This document shows, in pieces, positions 25,832 to 35,086 of a stretch of 58,240 nucleotides of DNA. Position numbers and translations under genes: made by a program. Position 1 is the first letter of the stretch, and every line of letters begins with the position of its first letter. The stretch comes from an alpha proteobacterium SCGC AAA536-K22 (GTDB lineage: Bacteria; Pseudomonadota; Alphaproteobacteria; Puniceispirillales; Marisalimonadaceae), in NCBI GenBank assembly GCA_000421325.1, contig ATWQ01000013.1:1-58240 (forward strand), in the 5' to 3' direction. The notes beneath the pieces were generated by a model. The model searched no databases, was not told where the DNA came from, and was given only the letters and a program-made list of their open reading frames with translations.

Positions 25832-27427
25832 TTAATTTGAGTTCAAGATTATTTCTGATGCTTTTTCAGCAATCATTAATGTTGGAGCATTCGTATTGCC
25901 AGAAGTAATGGTAGGCATAATGGACGCGTCAGCAATTCTTAATCCTTCTACACCCCTAACTTTTAAATTACTATCTGTCACTGAAGAAGTACCTGGGCCC
26001 ATACCACATGTTCCTACTGGATGAAAAATAGTTGTACCAATATCACCAGCAACTTTTTTTAATTCATCTTCTGACTGAAACTGGATTCCCGGAGCATATT
26101 CTTTTGGGTTATATTTTTTCATTGCTGGTTGAGTGATAATCTTTCTTGCTAATTCTATAGATTGAGCCGCCACAAGTTTATCTTGTTCTTCAGACAAATA
26201 ATTTGGATCAATGGATGGTGCAAATTTGGGATCTTTTGATGTAATATGGACACTCCCTCTACTTTGCGGATTTAGATTACATACACTAGCTGTAAGACCT
26301 GGAAAATCGTGAAGTGGGTCTCCAAATTTATCTAAAGATAATGGTTGTACGTGAAATTGAAGATTAGGCGTTTCATAAGATTTATTAGACATTGCGAATA
26401 CACCTAATTGACTAGGAGCCATAGACATAGGACCAGTTCTTTTAAGAGCATATTCCAAACCTATTGCAATTTTTCCAAATAAAGAATTAGCTTTTTGATT
26501 AAGAGTTTCTGCATTTTCTAATTGATATATTACTCTTAATTGAAGATGATCTTGTAAGTTTTCACCAACATTTAAACTTTTCACTTTAGTTTCAATCCCC
26601 AAATTAGAGAGCAAGTGAGGATTTCCTATACCAGATAACTCTAAAATTTTAGGCGAGCCAATTGAACCGGCGGATAATATGACTTCTTTATGTGCAAAAA
26701 TTTCTTCAATATTTCCATTCCTTCTAACTTCTACACCTTTAACTTTATTATTTTCTAGAATTAATTTATTTACTTCGCATTTACTAATGATATGTAAATT
26801 TTTTCTGTTTTTAATTGGTTTTATAAATGCCTTAACTGTATTCCATCTAAACCCAGAATTTTGATTGACTTTAAAATATGAAACTCCAAAATTATTACCT
26901 TCGTTGAAATCGCTTACTTTAGGTATTCCGGCCTCTACAGTAGCTTCTTGAAAACTATCTAAAATATTCCATGATAGTCTTTGTTGATTTACTTTCCATT
27001 CTCCACCCGCACCATGAAATTTATTATCTCCTTCATAACTATCTTCCATATTTTTAAAGTAGGGAAGAACATCATCCCAGCTCCAACCCTCATTACCCAT
27101 TTGCCTCCACTGGTCATAATCATTTGCCTGTCCTCTCATATAAATCATACCATTTATTGATGAACAACCACCCATGACCTTACCTCTTGGATAATTTAAT
27201 GCTCTACCATTTAAACCTTTTTGTGAAGTTGTTTTGTATAACCAATCTGTTCTTTTGTTTCCCATGCAATATAAATAACCTACAGGAATATGAACCCAAT
27301 GGTAATTGTCACTTCCTCCTGCTTCCAATAAAGCTACAGAAAACTTACCATTAGCAGACAATCGATTAGCTAGGAGGCATCCAGCTGTACCTGCACCTAC
27401 TACGATAAAATCGAATTCTTTTGACAT
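25832..27427 (-). CDS. GMC-family FAD oxidoreductase (alcohol/choline dehydrogenase-like)
   Basis: A 531-residue glucose-methanol-choline oxidoreductase. The FAD-binding GAGTAGCLLANRLS is at about 12-25, the GMC signature PRGKVMGGCSSINGMIYMRG at about 80-99, the second signature GSIGSPKILELSGIG near 255-270 and the catalytic His in TIFHPVGTCGMG near 470. Relatives oxidise choline, polyethylene glycol or medium alcohols; the substrate cannot be picked by eye. It is cytoplasmic (no signal peptide) and lies 40 bases upstream of the acyl-CoA dehydrogenase in the same direction. An AAAGG site precedes the ATG. Confidence 0.88.
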   Translation of the reverse strand: MSKEFDFIVVGAGTAGCLLANRLSANGKFSVALLEAGGSDNYHWVHIPVGYLYCMGNKRTDWLYKTTSQKGLNGRALNYPRGKVMGGCSSINGMIYMRGQANDYDQWRQMGNEGWSWDDVLPYFKNMEDSYEGDNKFHGAGGEWKVNQQRLSWNILDSFQEATVEAGIPKVSDFNEGNNFGVSYFKVNQNSGFRWNTVKAFIKPIKNRKNLHIISKCEVNKLILENNKVKGVEVRRNGNIEEIFAHKEVILSAGSIGSPKILELSGIGNPHLLSNLGIETKVKSLNVGENLQDHLQLRVIYQLENAETLNQKANSLFGKIAIGLEYALKRTGPMSMAPSQLGVFAMSNKSYETPNLQFHVQPLSLDKFGDPLHDFPGLTASVCNLNPQSRGSVHITSKDPKFAPSIDPNYLSEEQDKLVAAQSIELARKIITQPAMKKYNPKEYAPGIQFQSEDELKKVAGDIGTTIFHPVGTCGMGPGTSSVTDSNLKVRGVEGLRIADASIMPTITSGNTNAPTLMIAEKASEIILNSN

Positions 27428-27471
27428 AAATTTACCTTTTTGAAATTCAAAATATATATATTATCAATTTT

Positions 27472-28227
27472 TTACTCATTCCATGAAGGTGATCTTTTGT
27501 CTAAAAAAGCACTAATGCCTTCATAAGCGTCTTTTTCCATCATATTCATAGCCATTACTTCAGAAGTATATTTATAAGCCTCATCAATTGGCATCTCAAC
27601 CTGCTTATAAAAAGCCTCTTTACCAATTTTCACAGTAGATAAAGGTTTTGAAGCTATTATGTTTGCAATGCTTAGGGTTTTCTGATGAAGATGATCAAGA
27701 GGAACACAATGATTTATTAAACCATAATCAACCGCGTCTTTTGCACTTAGTTTTTCTCCAGTGAGAAGCATTTCCATAATTTTTTTTCTGCTAAGATTTC
27801 TAGAAACTGCTACCATAGGTGTTGAACAAAATAAGCCAATATTTACTCCTGGCGTCATAAAAGCAGCCTGTTCAGATGCAACTGCTAAATCACAGCTTGC
27901 CACTAATTGGCATCCAGCTGCAGCTGCAATACCACAAACTTCCGCTATAACTGGCTGGGGCAAGTTTATAATTGTTTGCATTAAATTTGAACATTCATTG
28001 AATAATTCATTAAAAAATTTCTTATTATTTTTATTTTTTCTTAATTCATCTAGATCATGACCAGCAGAAAATCCTGGTCCTTCAGAAGATATAATTAAGA
28101 CCTTTACTTTCTTTTGTGATGAAATTTGTATTAGAGAGCTTGTTAGGTCTTTTATTAATTCTAAAGATAATGGATTGTGTTTTTTTTCCATTAACCAACT
28201 CAATTTTGACGATGTGATCAGTCTCAT
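27472..28227 (-). CDS. Enoyl-CoA hydratase/isomerase family protein (ECHDC3-like)
   Basis: A 251-residue crotonase-fold protein. The oxyanion-hole motif GPGFSAGHDLDELR (about 49-62) and AAAAGCQLVASCDLAVAS (about 98-115) are present. The region AAFMTPGVNIGLFCSTPMVA lacks the usual second catalytic glutamate arrangement of true enoyl-CoA hydratases, as in the ECHDC3 branch, so hydratase activity is uncertain. It is the first gene of the minus-strand catabolic group that continues with the GMC oxidoreductase 44 bases downstream. The methylthioacryloyl hydratase DmdD is a crotonase too, but this protein does not look like it. Confidence 0.8.
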   Translation of the reverse strand: MRLITSSKLSWLMEKKHNPLSLELIKDLTSSLIQISSQKKVKVLIISSEGPGFSAGHDLDELRKNKNNKKFFNELFNECSNLMQTIINLPQPVIAEVCGIAAAAGCQLVASCDLAVASEQAAFMTPGVNIGLFCSTPMVAVSRNLSRKKIMEMLLTGEKLSAKDAVDYGLINHCVPLDHLHQKTLSIANIIASKPLSTVKIGKEAFYKQVEMPIDEAYKYTSEVMAMNMMEKDAYEGISAFLDKRSPSWNE

Positions 28228-28391
28228 TAGTTATATTGAAAAGTTTTTGCATTTACTTTTTCCATCTTAATATAATTATCTAGGTATATATGAAACAAAT
28301 TTATATTTCTGGTCAATTAATAATCTTATTTATATTGATTGTTTTACTTAATATCTAAATAATATGAAATAAATCACAAAAGAATTATATT

Positions 28392-29573
28392 TTGCAAAAT
28401 AAACTTAACCTTGAAGTTTTAATATTAATTTTGACTGGCACAGCTGCTCTTGCATTAGCTGTTGGTATTGGAAGGTTTAGTTTTACACCTATTTTACCTT
28501 ATATGTTAGAAGAGTTAGATATTAGTAAGACTAATGGAGGTTTAATAGCTTCATGGAATTTTTTTGGTTATTTATGTGGTTCATTAATATCTATTTTACC
28601 AATATTTAAGAAAAAAATTAAATTTATTTTTTTTATATCTATTATCGTCTCCTTATTAACTACGTTATTAATGAGCTTAAATAATGATTTAATAATTTTT
28701 ATTATTATTCGATTTTTTGCAGGCGTATCTAGTGCTTTTGTTTTAATTTTTGCTACAGCTTTAATTCTTCCTTCAATTCAATCACTTGGGAAAAAATCGT
28801 TAAGTACTTCTCATTTTATGGGTGTTGGTTTTGGAATAGTTTTATCTTCGATTTTAGTATCTCTTTTAGGAAAATTTGGATTTGCTTGGAATGATTTATG
28901 GATTGGAGTTACTCTTTTATCAATAGTATTAGCTATACCTATATTTCTTTATACACCCAATGAAACGGTTGTTAGCACAACAATAATTAAATCTGAAACA
29001 AGTAATAGTGTAAGTTTTAGTTTGATCACTTTATCCTATGGCCTGTATGGTTTTGGATATGTAATTTTGGGTACTTTTATATCAACAATGGCAAGAGAAA
29101 CTATTGGTTTAGAAACAACAGAAACATATGTTTGGCTTTTAGTAGGTTTAGCCGGTATCCCAATGGTAATTTTGTGGCCATGGTTTGGTAAAAAAATTGG
29201 AAATGACATAGCCCTTTTCTTGGCCTGTGCAATTATGGGTTTTGGTATTTTAATGCCGGTAATAATAGAAAATAAGTTTGGTATTATTTTGGCCTCTATT
29301 TTGTTGGGTTCGACTTTTATTCCAATAACTGCTTTAGCCTTGTTAGAGGGACAAACTAGATATAGTGGATCAATTAGGATTTCAACAGCAATTCTCACAT
29401 CATCTTTTGGTGTAGGTCAAATGATTGGGCCTTATTTTGGAGGCGTCATTATAGATACGTTTTTTTCTTATAAACTGGCTTTATCAATTTCATCTATATC
29501 ACTATTCATTGCATCTTTATTGATGATTAATCCTGTAAGATATATTTCTAATAAGTTTACAAATATTCCTTAA
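28392..29573 (+). CDS. MFS transporter, YbfB/YjiJ-like
   Basis: A 393-residue inner-membrane carrier with 12 predicted membrane segments. The opening AALALAVGIGRFSFTPILPYML and the block GVGFGIVLSSILVSLLG are the YbfB/YjiJ family pattern. The start is a TTG at 28392, leaving a 164-base divergent region with the enoyl-CoA hydratase gene that must hold both promoters. Its 3' end overlaps the convergent phosphotransferase gene by 17 bases. The substrate is unknown. Confidence 0.85.
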   Translation: MQNKLNLEVLILILTGTAALALAVGIGRFSFTPILPYMLEELDISKTNGGLIASWNFFGYLCGSLISILPIFKKKIKFIFFISIIVSLLTTLLMSLNNDLIIFIIIRFFAGVSSAFVLIFATALILPSIQSLGKKSLSTSHFMGVGFGIVLSSILVSLLGKFGFAWNDLWIGVTLLSIVLAIPIFLYTPNETVVSTTIIKSETSNSVSFSLITLSYGLYGFGYVILGTFISTMARETIGLETTETYVWLLVGLAGIPMVILWPWFGKKIGNDIALFLACAIMGFGILMPVIIENKFGIILASILLGSTFIPITALALLEGQTRYSGSIRISTAILTSSFGVGQMIGPYFGGVIIDTFFSYKLALSISSISLFIASLLMINPVRYISNKFTNIP

Positions 29574-30597
29574 GTATTTGAGCTCCCAAATTAGCAACAG
29601 GCTCAGCTTGCTCTCCAACCTCATAACCATTAATACCAGCATTATTGCCATTAATTACTCTCTTCGCAATGCCTTGTAAAATTCCTGCAAATCTAAAACT
29701 GTTGAATGCTAGTAAATATTTCCAATATTTAGGTTCATCTAAACCAGTTATATTTAAGTAAGTCTCTAAAATATTTTTTTCAGTTGGTATTCCTGATTTT
29801 ACCAGTGAATCGCTATAACTACCTAGACCTGCAATAGGCCAATCTTTTTCAAATTTTAACATTAATGTCCAATAAGATAAATCAATAAAAGGTGGTGATA
29901 AAGTAGACAATTCCCAATCTAATAACCCTATTATTTTTTCAAAACCATTATCTTTTTTTAATATCATATTATCTAAGCGAAAGTCACCGTGTAATAAACA
30001 TGGTGGAAGTATATCTATTTCTTCAGGAATATTTTTAGGAATATTTTCAATCAAAAATTCCATACTTTCAATGTCTTTAGTTTGGGAGTCTCTATACTGC
30101 TTTATCCACAGGTTAATTTGTCTTTCAAGATAACCTTGAGGTCTTCCAAATTTTTCAAGGCCAACTTTTGTTAAATTTAAAGATGCTAGTTCAGCTAAAA
30201 TTTTTACTTTATTTTTATAAATTTTATCTCTTTGGCCAGCTTCATAATTTGTAAGGTGCGGGTCAAATTCATGATTGCCTTCTAGATACTCCATTATATA
30301 GAATTCGCTACCTATTAGATCTTCATCTTGACAATAACCAAACATTTTAGGCACTGGTATAGTGGAGGCTTCTAAAGCAGACATGACTTTAAATTCACGA
30401 TCGATACGATGTGCACCGGGTAATAATTTACCAGTTGGTTTTGACCTAAGCACAAAACTTTTATAATCAGTTTTCAGTAAATATGTTGGATTAGATTGAC
30501 CTGCTTCAAATTTTTTTAGAGACAAAATATCTACTTCTATTGTTGTATTTTGTTTAATCCAATGGTTTAATATTTTTATATTTTTTTGTGCCAACAT
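29557..30597 (-). CDS. Phosphotransferase of the APH/ACAD10-11 type
   Basis: A 346-residue kinase-fold protein of the aminoglycoside-phosphotransferase superfamily. The catalytic loop LHGDFRLDNMIL (about 201-212) and metal-binding LLDWELSTLSPPFIDLSYW (about 222-240) are intact, and the N-terminal FEAGQSNPTYLL and VLRSKPTGKLLPGAHRIDREF are typical of the kinase domain of ACAD10/ACAD11 and bacterial LvaA. In those systems it phosphorylates a 4-hydroxyacyl-CoA. It is divergent from an SDR and acyl-CoA dehydrogenase pair across 70 bases, which makes the assignment more likely. An antibiotic-modifying role is improbable. Confidence 0.85.
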   Translation of the reverse strand: MLAQKNIKILNHWIKQNTTIEVDILSLKKFEAGQSNPTYLLKTDYKSFVLRSKPTGKLLPGAHRIDREFKVMSALEASTIPVPKMFGYCQDEDLIGSEFYIMEYLEGNHEFDPHLTNYEAGQRDKIYKNKVKILAELASLNLTKVGLEKFGRPQGYLERQINLWIKQYRDSQTKDIESMEFLIENIPKNIPEEIDILPPCLLHGDFRLDNMILKKDNGFEKIIGLLDWELSTLSPPFIDLSYWTLMLKFEKDWPIAGLGSYSDSLVKSGIPTEKNILETYLNITGLDEPKYWKYLLAFNSFRFAGILQGIAKRVINGNNAGINGYEVGEQAEPVANLGAQILKEYL

Positions 30598-30667
30598 TTT
30601 AACTATTTATTCTCTCATAAATTTTTAAAATTATAACTTAATTTTTATTTATATTGAAATTTTAATA

Positions 30668-31402
30668 ATGAACGATCAACTTGATACTATTTTAATTACT
30701 GGAGCAAGTAGAGGTCTTGGTGCTAATTTTGCTAAAGTATTAGCAAGTGATGGATTTAGAATAATAGGTGTCGGAAGAAATAAAATTAATCTTGAAAAAG
30801 TAATTCTTAATTTACCCAATCAAGAATTAGACCATCATTTTTTAGAACTTGATATTACAGACGAGATTGAGGTTAATAAAAAATTATCTAATTTAAATCT
30901 TTATGCTTTGATTAATAATGCGGGCATTGCTAATACCAAATTATTGCATAAAGAAACATATTCAGATTTATCAGAAATTTTTGATACAAATTTACTTGGA
31001 TCATTGAACGTTTCAAATGCTCTAATTCCGAAAATGATTATTAATAAGAGAGGTAAAATCATTAATATAGCTTCTACACTTGGCTATAGACCGCTGTCAT
31101 ATGTTGGAGCTTATTCTGCTACCAAAGCAGCTTTGATACAAATAACTAAATCTCAATCAATTGAATTAGCTAAATATAATATCTGTGTTAATGCACTTGC
31201 CCCAGGGTATATTTTGACTGATATCAATAAAGATCAACTTGAAGGTGAAACTGGAGATTTATTAAAAAGAAAAATTCCCCTTAAAAGATTTGCCACTGTT
31301 GATGAATTAGATACTATTATTTCTATGTTACTAAATGTAAGTAACACTTACATGACTGGCGCTGTAATCGCAGTAGATGGTGGAATTAGTACAGGTCTTT
31401 AA
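30668..31402 (+). CDS. Short-chain dehydrogenase (FabG/LvaD-like)
   Basis: A 244-residue SDR oxidoreductase: NAD(P) site TGASRGLGANFAKVL (about 10-24), NNAG motif INNAGIANTK, catalytic Ser in NIASTLGYRPLSYVG, YSATKAAL with Tyr/Lys, and C-terminal VDGGISTGL. It is followed eight to seventeen bases later by an acyl-CoA dehydrogenase and is divergent from the phosphotransferase, so it probably acts on the same hydroxyacyl or oxoacyl substrate. A FabG-like general ketoreductase is the alternative. Confidence 0.85.
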   Translation: MNDQLDTILITGASRGLGANFAKVLASDGFRIIGVGRNKINLEKVILNLPNQELDHHFLELDITDEIEVNKKLSNLNLYALINNAGIANTKLLHKETYSDLSEIFDTNLLGSLNVSNALIPKMIINKRGKIINIASTLGYRPLSYVGAYSATKAALIQITKSQSIELAKYNICVNALAPGYILTDINKDQLEGETGDLLKRKIPLKRFATVDELDTIISMLLNVSNTYMTGAVIAVDGGISTGL

Positions 31403-31419
31403 CTTTTTAGGTGATTTAT

Positions 31420-32619
31420 ATGGATTTTTATCTACCAGCTAATATTGAAAAACTAAGAATTAAAACTCGTAATTTTGTTGATAAGTACATTATTCCCCTT
31501 GAGGCTGTTACTTCTTCTTTTGACAACCATGAAAATATTAATGAGACTTTATTAAATGAAATTAGAGATAAAGTTAAATTAGAAGGTCTATGGTCTCCGC
31601 AAATGCCTAAATCTAGATCTGGATTAGGTTTAGGACCTATTGGAATGGCTGCTCTTTATGAAGAAATGAATAGATCTATTTTTGGACCAGTATGCTTTAA
31701 TTGCGCTGCTCCAGATGATGGTAATATGTATATATTAAATAAGATTGCAACCGAAGAACAGAAAGTTGAGTGGCTTGACCCTATTATAAATGGTGATGTA
31801 AGATCTTCTTTAGCGATGACTGAACCAGCTCCAGGTGGAGGGTCCGACCCGTCAATGATCAAAACCGAAGCAACTTATCAAAATGGTAAATGGATAGTTA
31901 ATGGCCTCAAATGGTATATTACAGGTGCTGGTGTTGCATCTCATTTTATTCTTTTAGCCAAAACTAAAGATGGTTTAACAGCGTTTCTATATCATAAAGA
32001 TCAACCGGGTTGGAATATTAAAAGACGAATACCCATAATGGGCCCAGAAGAACATGGCGGTCATTGTGAAATTGAGTTTAATGGCCTTCGAATTCCTGAT
32101 AAAAACAGGTTAGGAGAAGTTGGGAAGGGGCTAAAAATTGTACAAATAAGATTAGGTTTAGCTCGCTTAACACATTGTATGAGATGGATTGGTCTCTCCA
32201 GACGTAGTTTGGAAATTGCATTGGATTATGTATCCCACAGAGAAGGATTTGGGATTAAACTGTCAGACAGGGAGTCTGTTCAAATTAAACTTGGTAAAGC
32301 CGCAATGGATATTGATATTGCTCGGTTACTCGTAATGAGAGCTGCATGGAAAATTGAAAATGGTAGTAAATCTAGACAAGATGTTTCCATGGCTAAAATT
32401 CATGTTGCTGAAACGCTGAATAATGTTTCAAATACGGCCATACAACTTACTGGCGCTAAAGGATATAGCAAAGATATCATTTTGGAATGGATATATAGAT
32501 ATGCACGACAAGCTAAATTAGTAGATGGTGCATCAGAAGTTCATCAAATGATTATAAATCGTTTTTTTAATAGTCAAAAATCTAATTTTTGGCACTGGGG
32601 TATAGGACACGACGTTTAG
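31420..32619 (+). CDS. Acyl-CoA dehydrogenase (ACAD10/11- or LvaC-like)
   Basis: A 399-residue acyl-CoA dehydrogenase of the ACAD10/11 branch: it has LWSPQMPKSRSGLGLGPIGMA at the front, SLAMTEPAPGGGSDPSMI in place of the usual TEPxxGSD, the MGPEEHGGHCEIEF strand, and QLTGAKGYSKDIILEWIYR near the end. In characterised systems the partner kinase phosphorylates the 4-hydroxyacyl-CoA and this enzyme removes phosphate to give the 2-enoyl (or 3-hydroxy) product. A GTG nine bases earlier is in frame, but TAGGTG spacing favours the ATG at 31420. It ends 3 bases before a convergent HAD hydrolase gene. Confidence 0.87.
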   Translation: MDFYLPANIEKLRIKTRNFVDKYIIPLEAVTSSFDNHENINETLLNEIRDKVKLEGLWSPQMPKSRSGLGLGPIGMAALYEEMNRSIFGPVCFNCAAPDDGNMYILNKIATEEQKVEWLDPIINGDVRSSLAMTEPAPGGGSDPSMIKTEATYQNGKWIVNGLKWYITGAGVASHFILLAKTKDGLTAFLYHKDQPGWNIKRRIPIMGPEEHGGHCEIEFNGLRIPDKNRLGEVGKGLKIVQIRLGLARLTHCMRWIGLSRRSLEIALDYVSHREGFGIKLSDRESVQIKLGKAAMDIDIARLLVMRAAWKIENGSKSRQDVSMAKIHVAETLNNVSNTAIQLTGAKGYSKDIILEWIYRYARQAKLVDGASEVHQMIINRFFNSQKSNFWHWGIGHDV

Positions 32620-32621
32620 CA

Positions 32622-33287
32622 TTAAATTAATTGGTCTATATTATCTAATGATTTTACAATTGCGTTCGGTTTGCCTGGTAATCTTTCTAATTTACCTTGA
32701 AATCTATTAACCCAAATTGTTTTGAAACCATAATTTGCTGCGGCATGCATATCCCATGCATTGCTAGAAAAAAAAGTTACTTTATCTTTATGTATATTAG
32801 TTTTTATTTCTACAAGGTCATAGACCTTGCTTGACGGTTTATAAATTTTACATTCTTCTACTGATATCACTACATCTAATAAATTTTCTATTTTTGCATT
32901 TTTAACGGCACTATCGAGCATTTTCTTACTTCCATTTGAAAGTATACCAGTTCTAAATTTTTTATCTTTTATTTTCCCTAACACTTTCTTTACTTCTGGA
33001 TACGCTTCTAACTTTAAGTATAATTCCAGTAATTGATCTCTTAATTTAATATTTTTTATATTTAATACTTCCATTGCATAATCTAATGCATTAGATGTTA
33101 TTTCCCAAAAATCTACATATTCATTCATTGAATTTCTTAACCAAGTATATTCAACTTGTCTTAATCTCCACAAATTCGCCAAATCTTGCCATTTGTCACC
33201 TACATCCAGAGATAGTTCTCGACATGCAGCATTAACGTCAAATAGTGTCCCATATGCATCGAATATGCATGCTTTTGTATTATTCAT
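32622..33287 (-). CDS. HAD-superfamily haloacid dehalogenase type II-like hydrolase
   Basis: A 221-residue HAD hydrolase. Motif I FDAYGTLFDV gives the nucleophile Asp10, motif II is TGILSNGSK, motif III lysine is in CKIYKPSSKVYDLV, and motif IV is FFSSNAWDMHAAANYGFKTIWVNR. The SSNAWD and cap sequence are those of (S)-2-haloacid dehalogenases, which release halide from 2-haloacids; many such homologues have other or unknown substrates. Its ATG directly follows the stop of the glycosyltransferase gene upstream, so the two are likely cotranscribed. Confidence 0.85.
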   Translation of the reverse strand: MNNTKACIFDAYGTLFDVNAACRELSLDVGDKWQDLANLWRLRQVEYTWLRNSMNEYVDFWEITSNALDYAMEVLNIKNIKLRDQLLELYLKLEAYPEVKKVLGKIKDKKFRTGILSNGSKKMLDSAVKNAKIENLLDVVISVEECKIYKPSSKVYDLVEIKTNIHKDKVTFFSSNAWDMHAAANYGFKTIWVNRFQGKLERLPGKPNAIVKSLDNIDQLI

Positions 33288-34097
33288 TTAATTTTCTTTC
33301 TCATTTAAATATTCATAAAAGCTTTTATTAATATTATTTTTTTTCCAATTAATGTATTTAATGTTATTAATTCGCCTTATCGCAAACATCTTTGCTATTT
33401 TTAAATTTTTATTCTTTAATGATTTTATTTGGTATTTTATATAAGCCAAATTTATTTTATGCGAGAAACCATCCTCTTTTGTTACTGATTTTTCTTGTAT
33501 ATTCAACTTATAATATGCTCCATCTACCATTCTGATCTTAGTATTATTTTCATTTAAAATGTATGCAGTATTATATACATCTTGGCTTCTTATTTTCTCA
33601 AATTTTTTCTGCTTTTTCTTTTTTATAAATGGATGAAAGCTGCATGGTATATTTCCAATATCATTTAAATCAAGGTATCCTGGCCTTTTGCCTTCAAAAT
33701 GTTTTATTATAAAATTATTTTGGTCATATACTCTTGTAGGTGCGAAGGCTATACCATTTTTTTTAACTAATTCTAGCATTTTTCTTAAATAATTTTCAGA
33801 CCACTCATCATCTGCATCTAGGAATCCAACAAACTCACCTTTTGCCTTAGCAATACCACAATTTCTGGCGTTGCCTGGACCAGTTTTAATCCCATTTGTT
33901 TTTATTAATTTAATCGCTATGCCTTTTTTCAATTTTGGGATTATTTTTTTATATTCTTTTCCATCATCTATTATTATTATTATTTCCATTTTAAAATTAT
34001 CAAATTTTATATTCTGATTATTTATAGAATTTATAGCTCTTGGTAGAGTATCTTTTGCTTTATACACAGGAATTATTATTGATAACTTTATTTTCAT
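33288..34097 (-). CDS. Family 2 glycosyltransferase
   Basis: A 269-residue GT-A fold glycosyltransferase. The N-terminal IIPVYKAKDTLPRAINSI motif, the GPGNARNCGIAKAKGEF segment and the metal-binding FLDADDEW motif (about 93-100) are present, and the second half is unusually rich in Lys/Asn/Ile. No membrane anchor is seen. It has no other sugar genes nearby, since the polysaccharide locus begins 12 kb further on, so its acceptor is unknown. It is immediately upstream of the HAD gene. Confidence 0.82.
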   Translation of the reverse strand: MKIKLSIIIPVYKAKDTLPRAINSINNQNIKFDNFKMEIIIIIDDGKEYKKIIPKLKKGIAIKLIKTNGIKTGPGNARNCGIAKAKGEFVGFLDADDEWSENYLRKMLELVKKNGIAFAPTRVYDQNNFIIKHFEGKRPGYLDLNDIGNIPCSFHPFIKKKKQKKFEKIRSQDVYNTAYILNENNTKIRMVDGAYYKLNIQEKSVTKEDGFSHKINLAYIKYQIKSLKNKNLKIAKMFAIRRINNIKYINWKKNNINKSFYEYLNEKEN

Positions 34098-34173
34098 ATG
34101 ATTTCTTACAATTTTTGCTATTATTAACTTTTATTGTTAGCAGTGCAAAACTTTTCTAATAGGAATTTTCCTA

Positions 34174-35085
34174 ATGAAGCCTTTATTAATTCATCCTACT
34201 AATTGGACTGATTATTCACTTATAGATAGCGGTGATGGAAAAAAACTTGAAAAATTTGGTCCTTATTCCTTTTCTAGACCTGAACCACAAGCTATGTGGT
34301 CGCCAAGATTAAAACCAGAACTGTGGGAAAAATCGTCTGGATCATTTCTAAGCTCGTCATCATTAGATAATGAAGATACTAAAGGAAAGTGGTTAATTAA
34401 AAATAACGTTCCTAATAAATGGGAAATGACCTTCGATAAGTTAAAGTTTTTTGCTACTCCTACTCCATTTAGACATTTAGGATTTTTTCCTGATCAGTCA
34501 CCTCATTGGATATGGGCAGCTCAAAAAATTAATCAATTTATATCTATTTCCAATCGTGCTAACAATCCCAAAATTCTTAATTTATTTGGTTATTCTGGCC
34601 TAGCATCCCTACATGCAGCATCATTTGGCGCTTCTGTAACTCATGTTGACGCAAGTAAAAAAGCCATTAATTATGCTTTTGAAAATAGAAACATTTCTTC
34701 TTTCGACGAATTACCCATTAAATTTATTACTGATGATGCTGTGAAATTTGTAAATAGAGAAATCAGAAGAGGTAACAAATATGATGGTATTATTTTAGAT
34801 CCTCCTAAATATGGTAGAGGACCAAATGGTGAAAAATGGGACTTGTTGAATGATCTTCCTTTATTATTAAAATGTCTTCCTAAAATTTTATCTAAAAGTC
34901 CAATATTTATAATTCTGAATAGCTATGCAATAAGGTTTAGCCACATTTCTTTGCATTATGGTCTAAGTGAAGTGATGAAGAACTATTCTGGCAATGTTGA
35001 GTCAGGTGAAATATCTATAGTCGAAGATCAGGTTAATCCTCGTCAAATTAGCACGGCTATTTTTGCAAGATGGGAAAATAGATAG
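34174..35085 (+). CDS. Class I SAM-dependent methyltransferase (RlmI/RlmK-like)
   Basis: A 303-residue methyltransferase. The SAM-binding motif LNLFGYSGLASLHAASFGASVTHVD (about 136-160) and the nucleic-acid-type catalytic motif ILDPPKYGRGPNGEKWDL (about 207-224) place it with rRNA cytosine methyltransferases of the RlmI/RlmK type (PF10672), though it lacks the N-terminal PUA domain of RlmI. The target is probably an RNA, inferred only from the family. It converges on the TrmH gene with a one-base gap. Confidence 0.82.
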   Translation: MKPLLIHPTNWTDYSLIDSGDGKKLEKFGPYSFSRPEPQAMWSPRLKPELWEKSSGSFLSSSSLDNEDTKGKWLIKNNVPNKWEMTFDKLKFFATPTPFRHLGFFPDQSPHWIWAAQKINQFISISNRANNPKILNLFGYSGLASLHAASFGASVTHVDASKKAINYAFENRNISSFDELPIKFITDDAVKFVNREIRRGNKYDGIILDPPKYGRGPNGEKWDLLNDLPLLLKCLPKILSKSPIFIILNSYAIRFSHISLHYGLSEVMKNYSGNVESGEISIVEDQVNPRQISTAIFARWENR

Positions 35086-35086
35086 G

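Noticed and set aside
27472-28227. DmdD (methylthioacryloyl-CoA hydratase)
   Set aside because: The sequence resembles ECHDC3-type crotonases and is far from the DmdB/DmdC-like pair.
29557-30597. Aminoglycoside resistance gene
   Set aside because: The N-terminal motifs and the adjoining acyl-CoA dehydrogenase place it with hydroxyacyl-CoA kinases.
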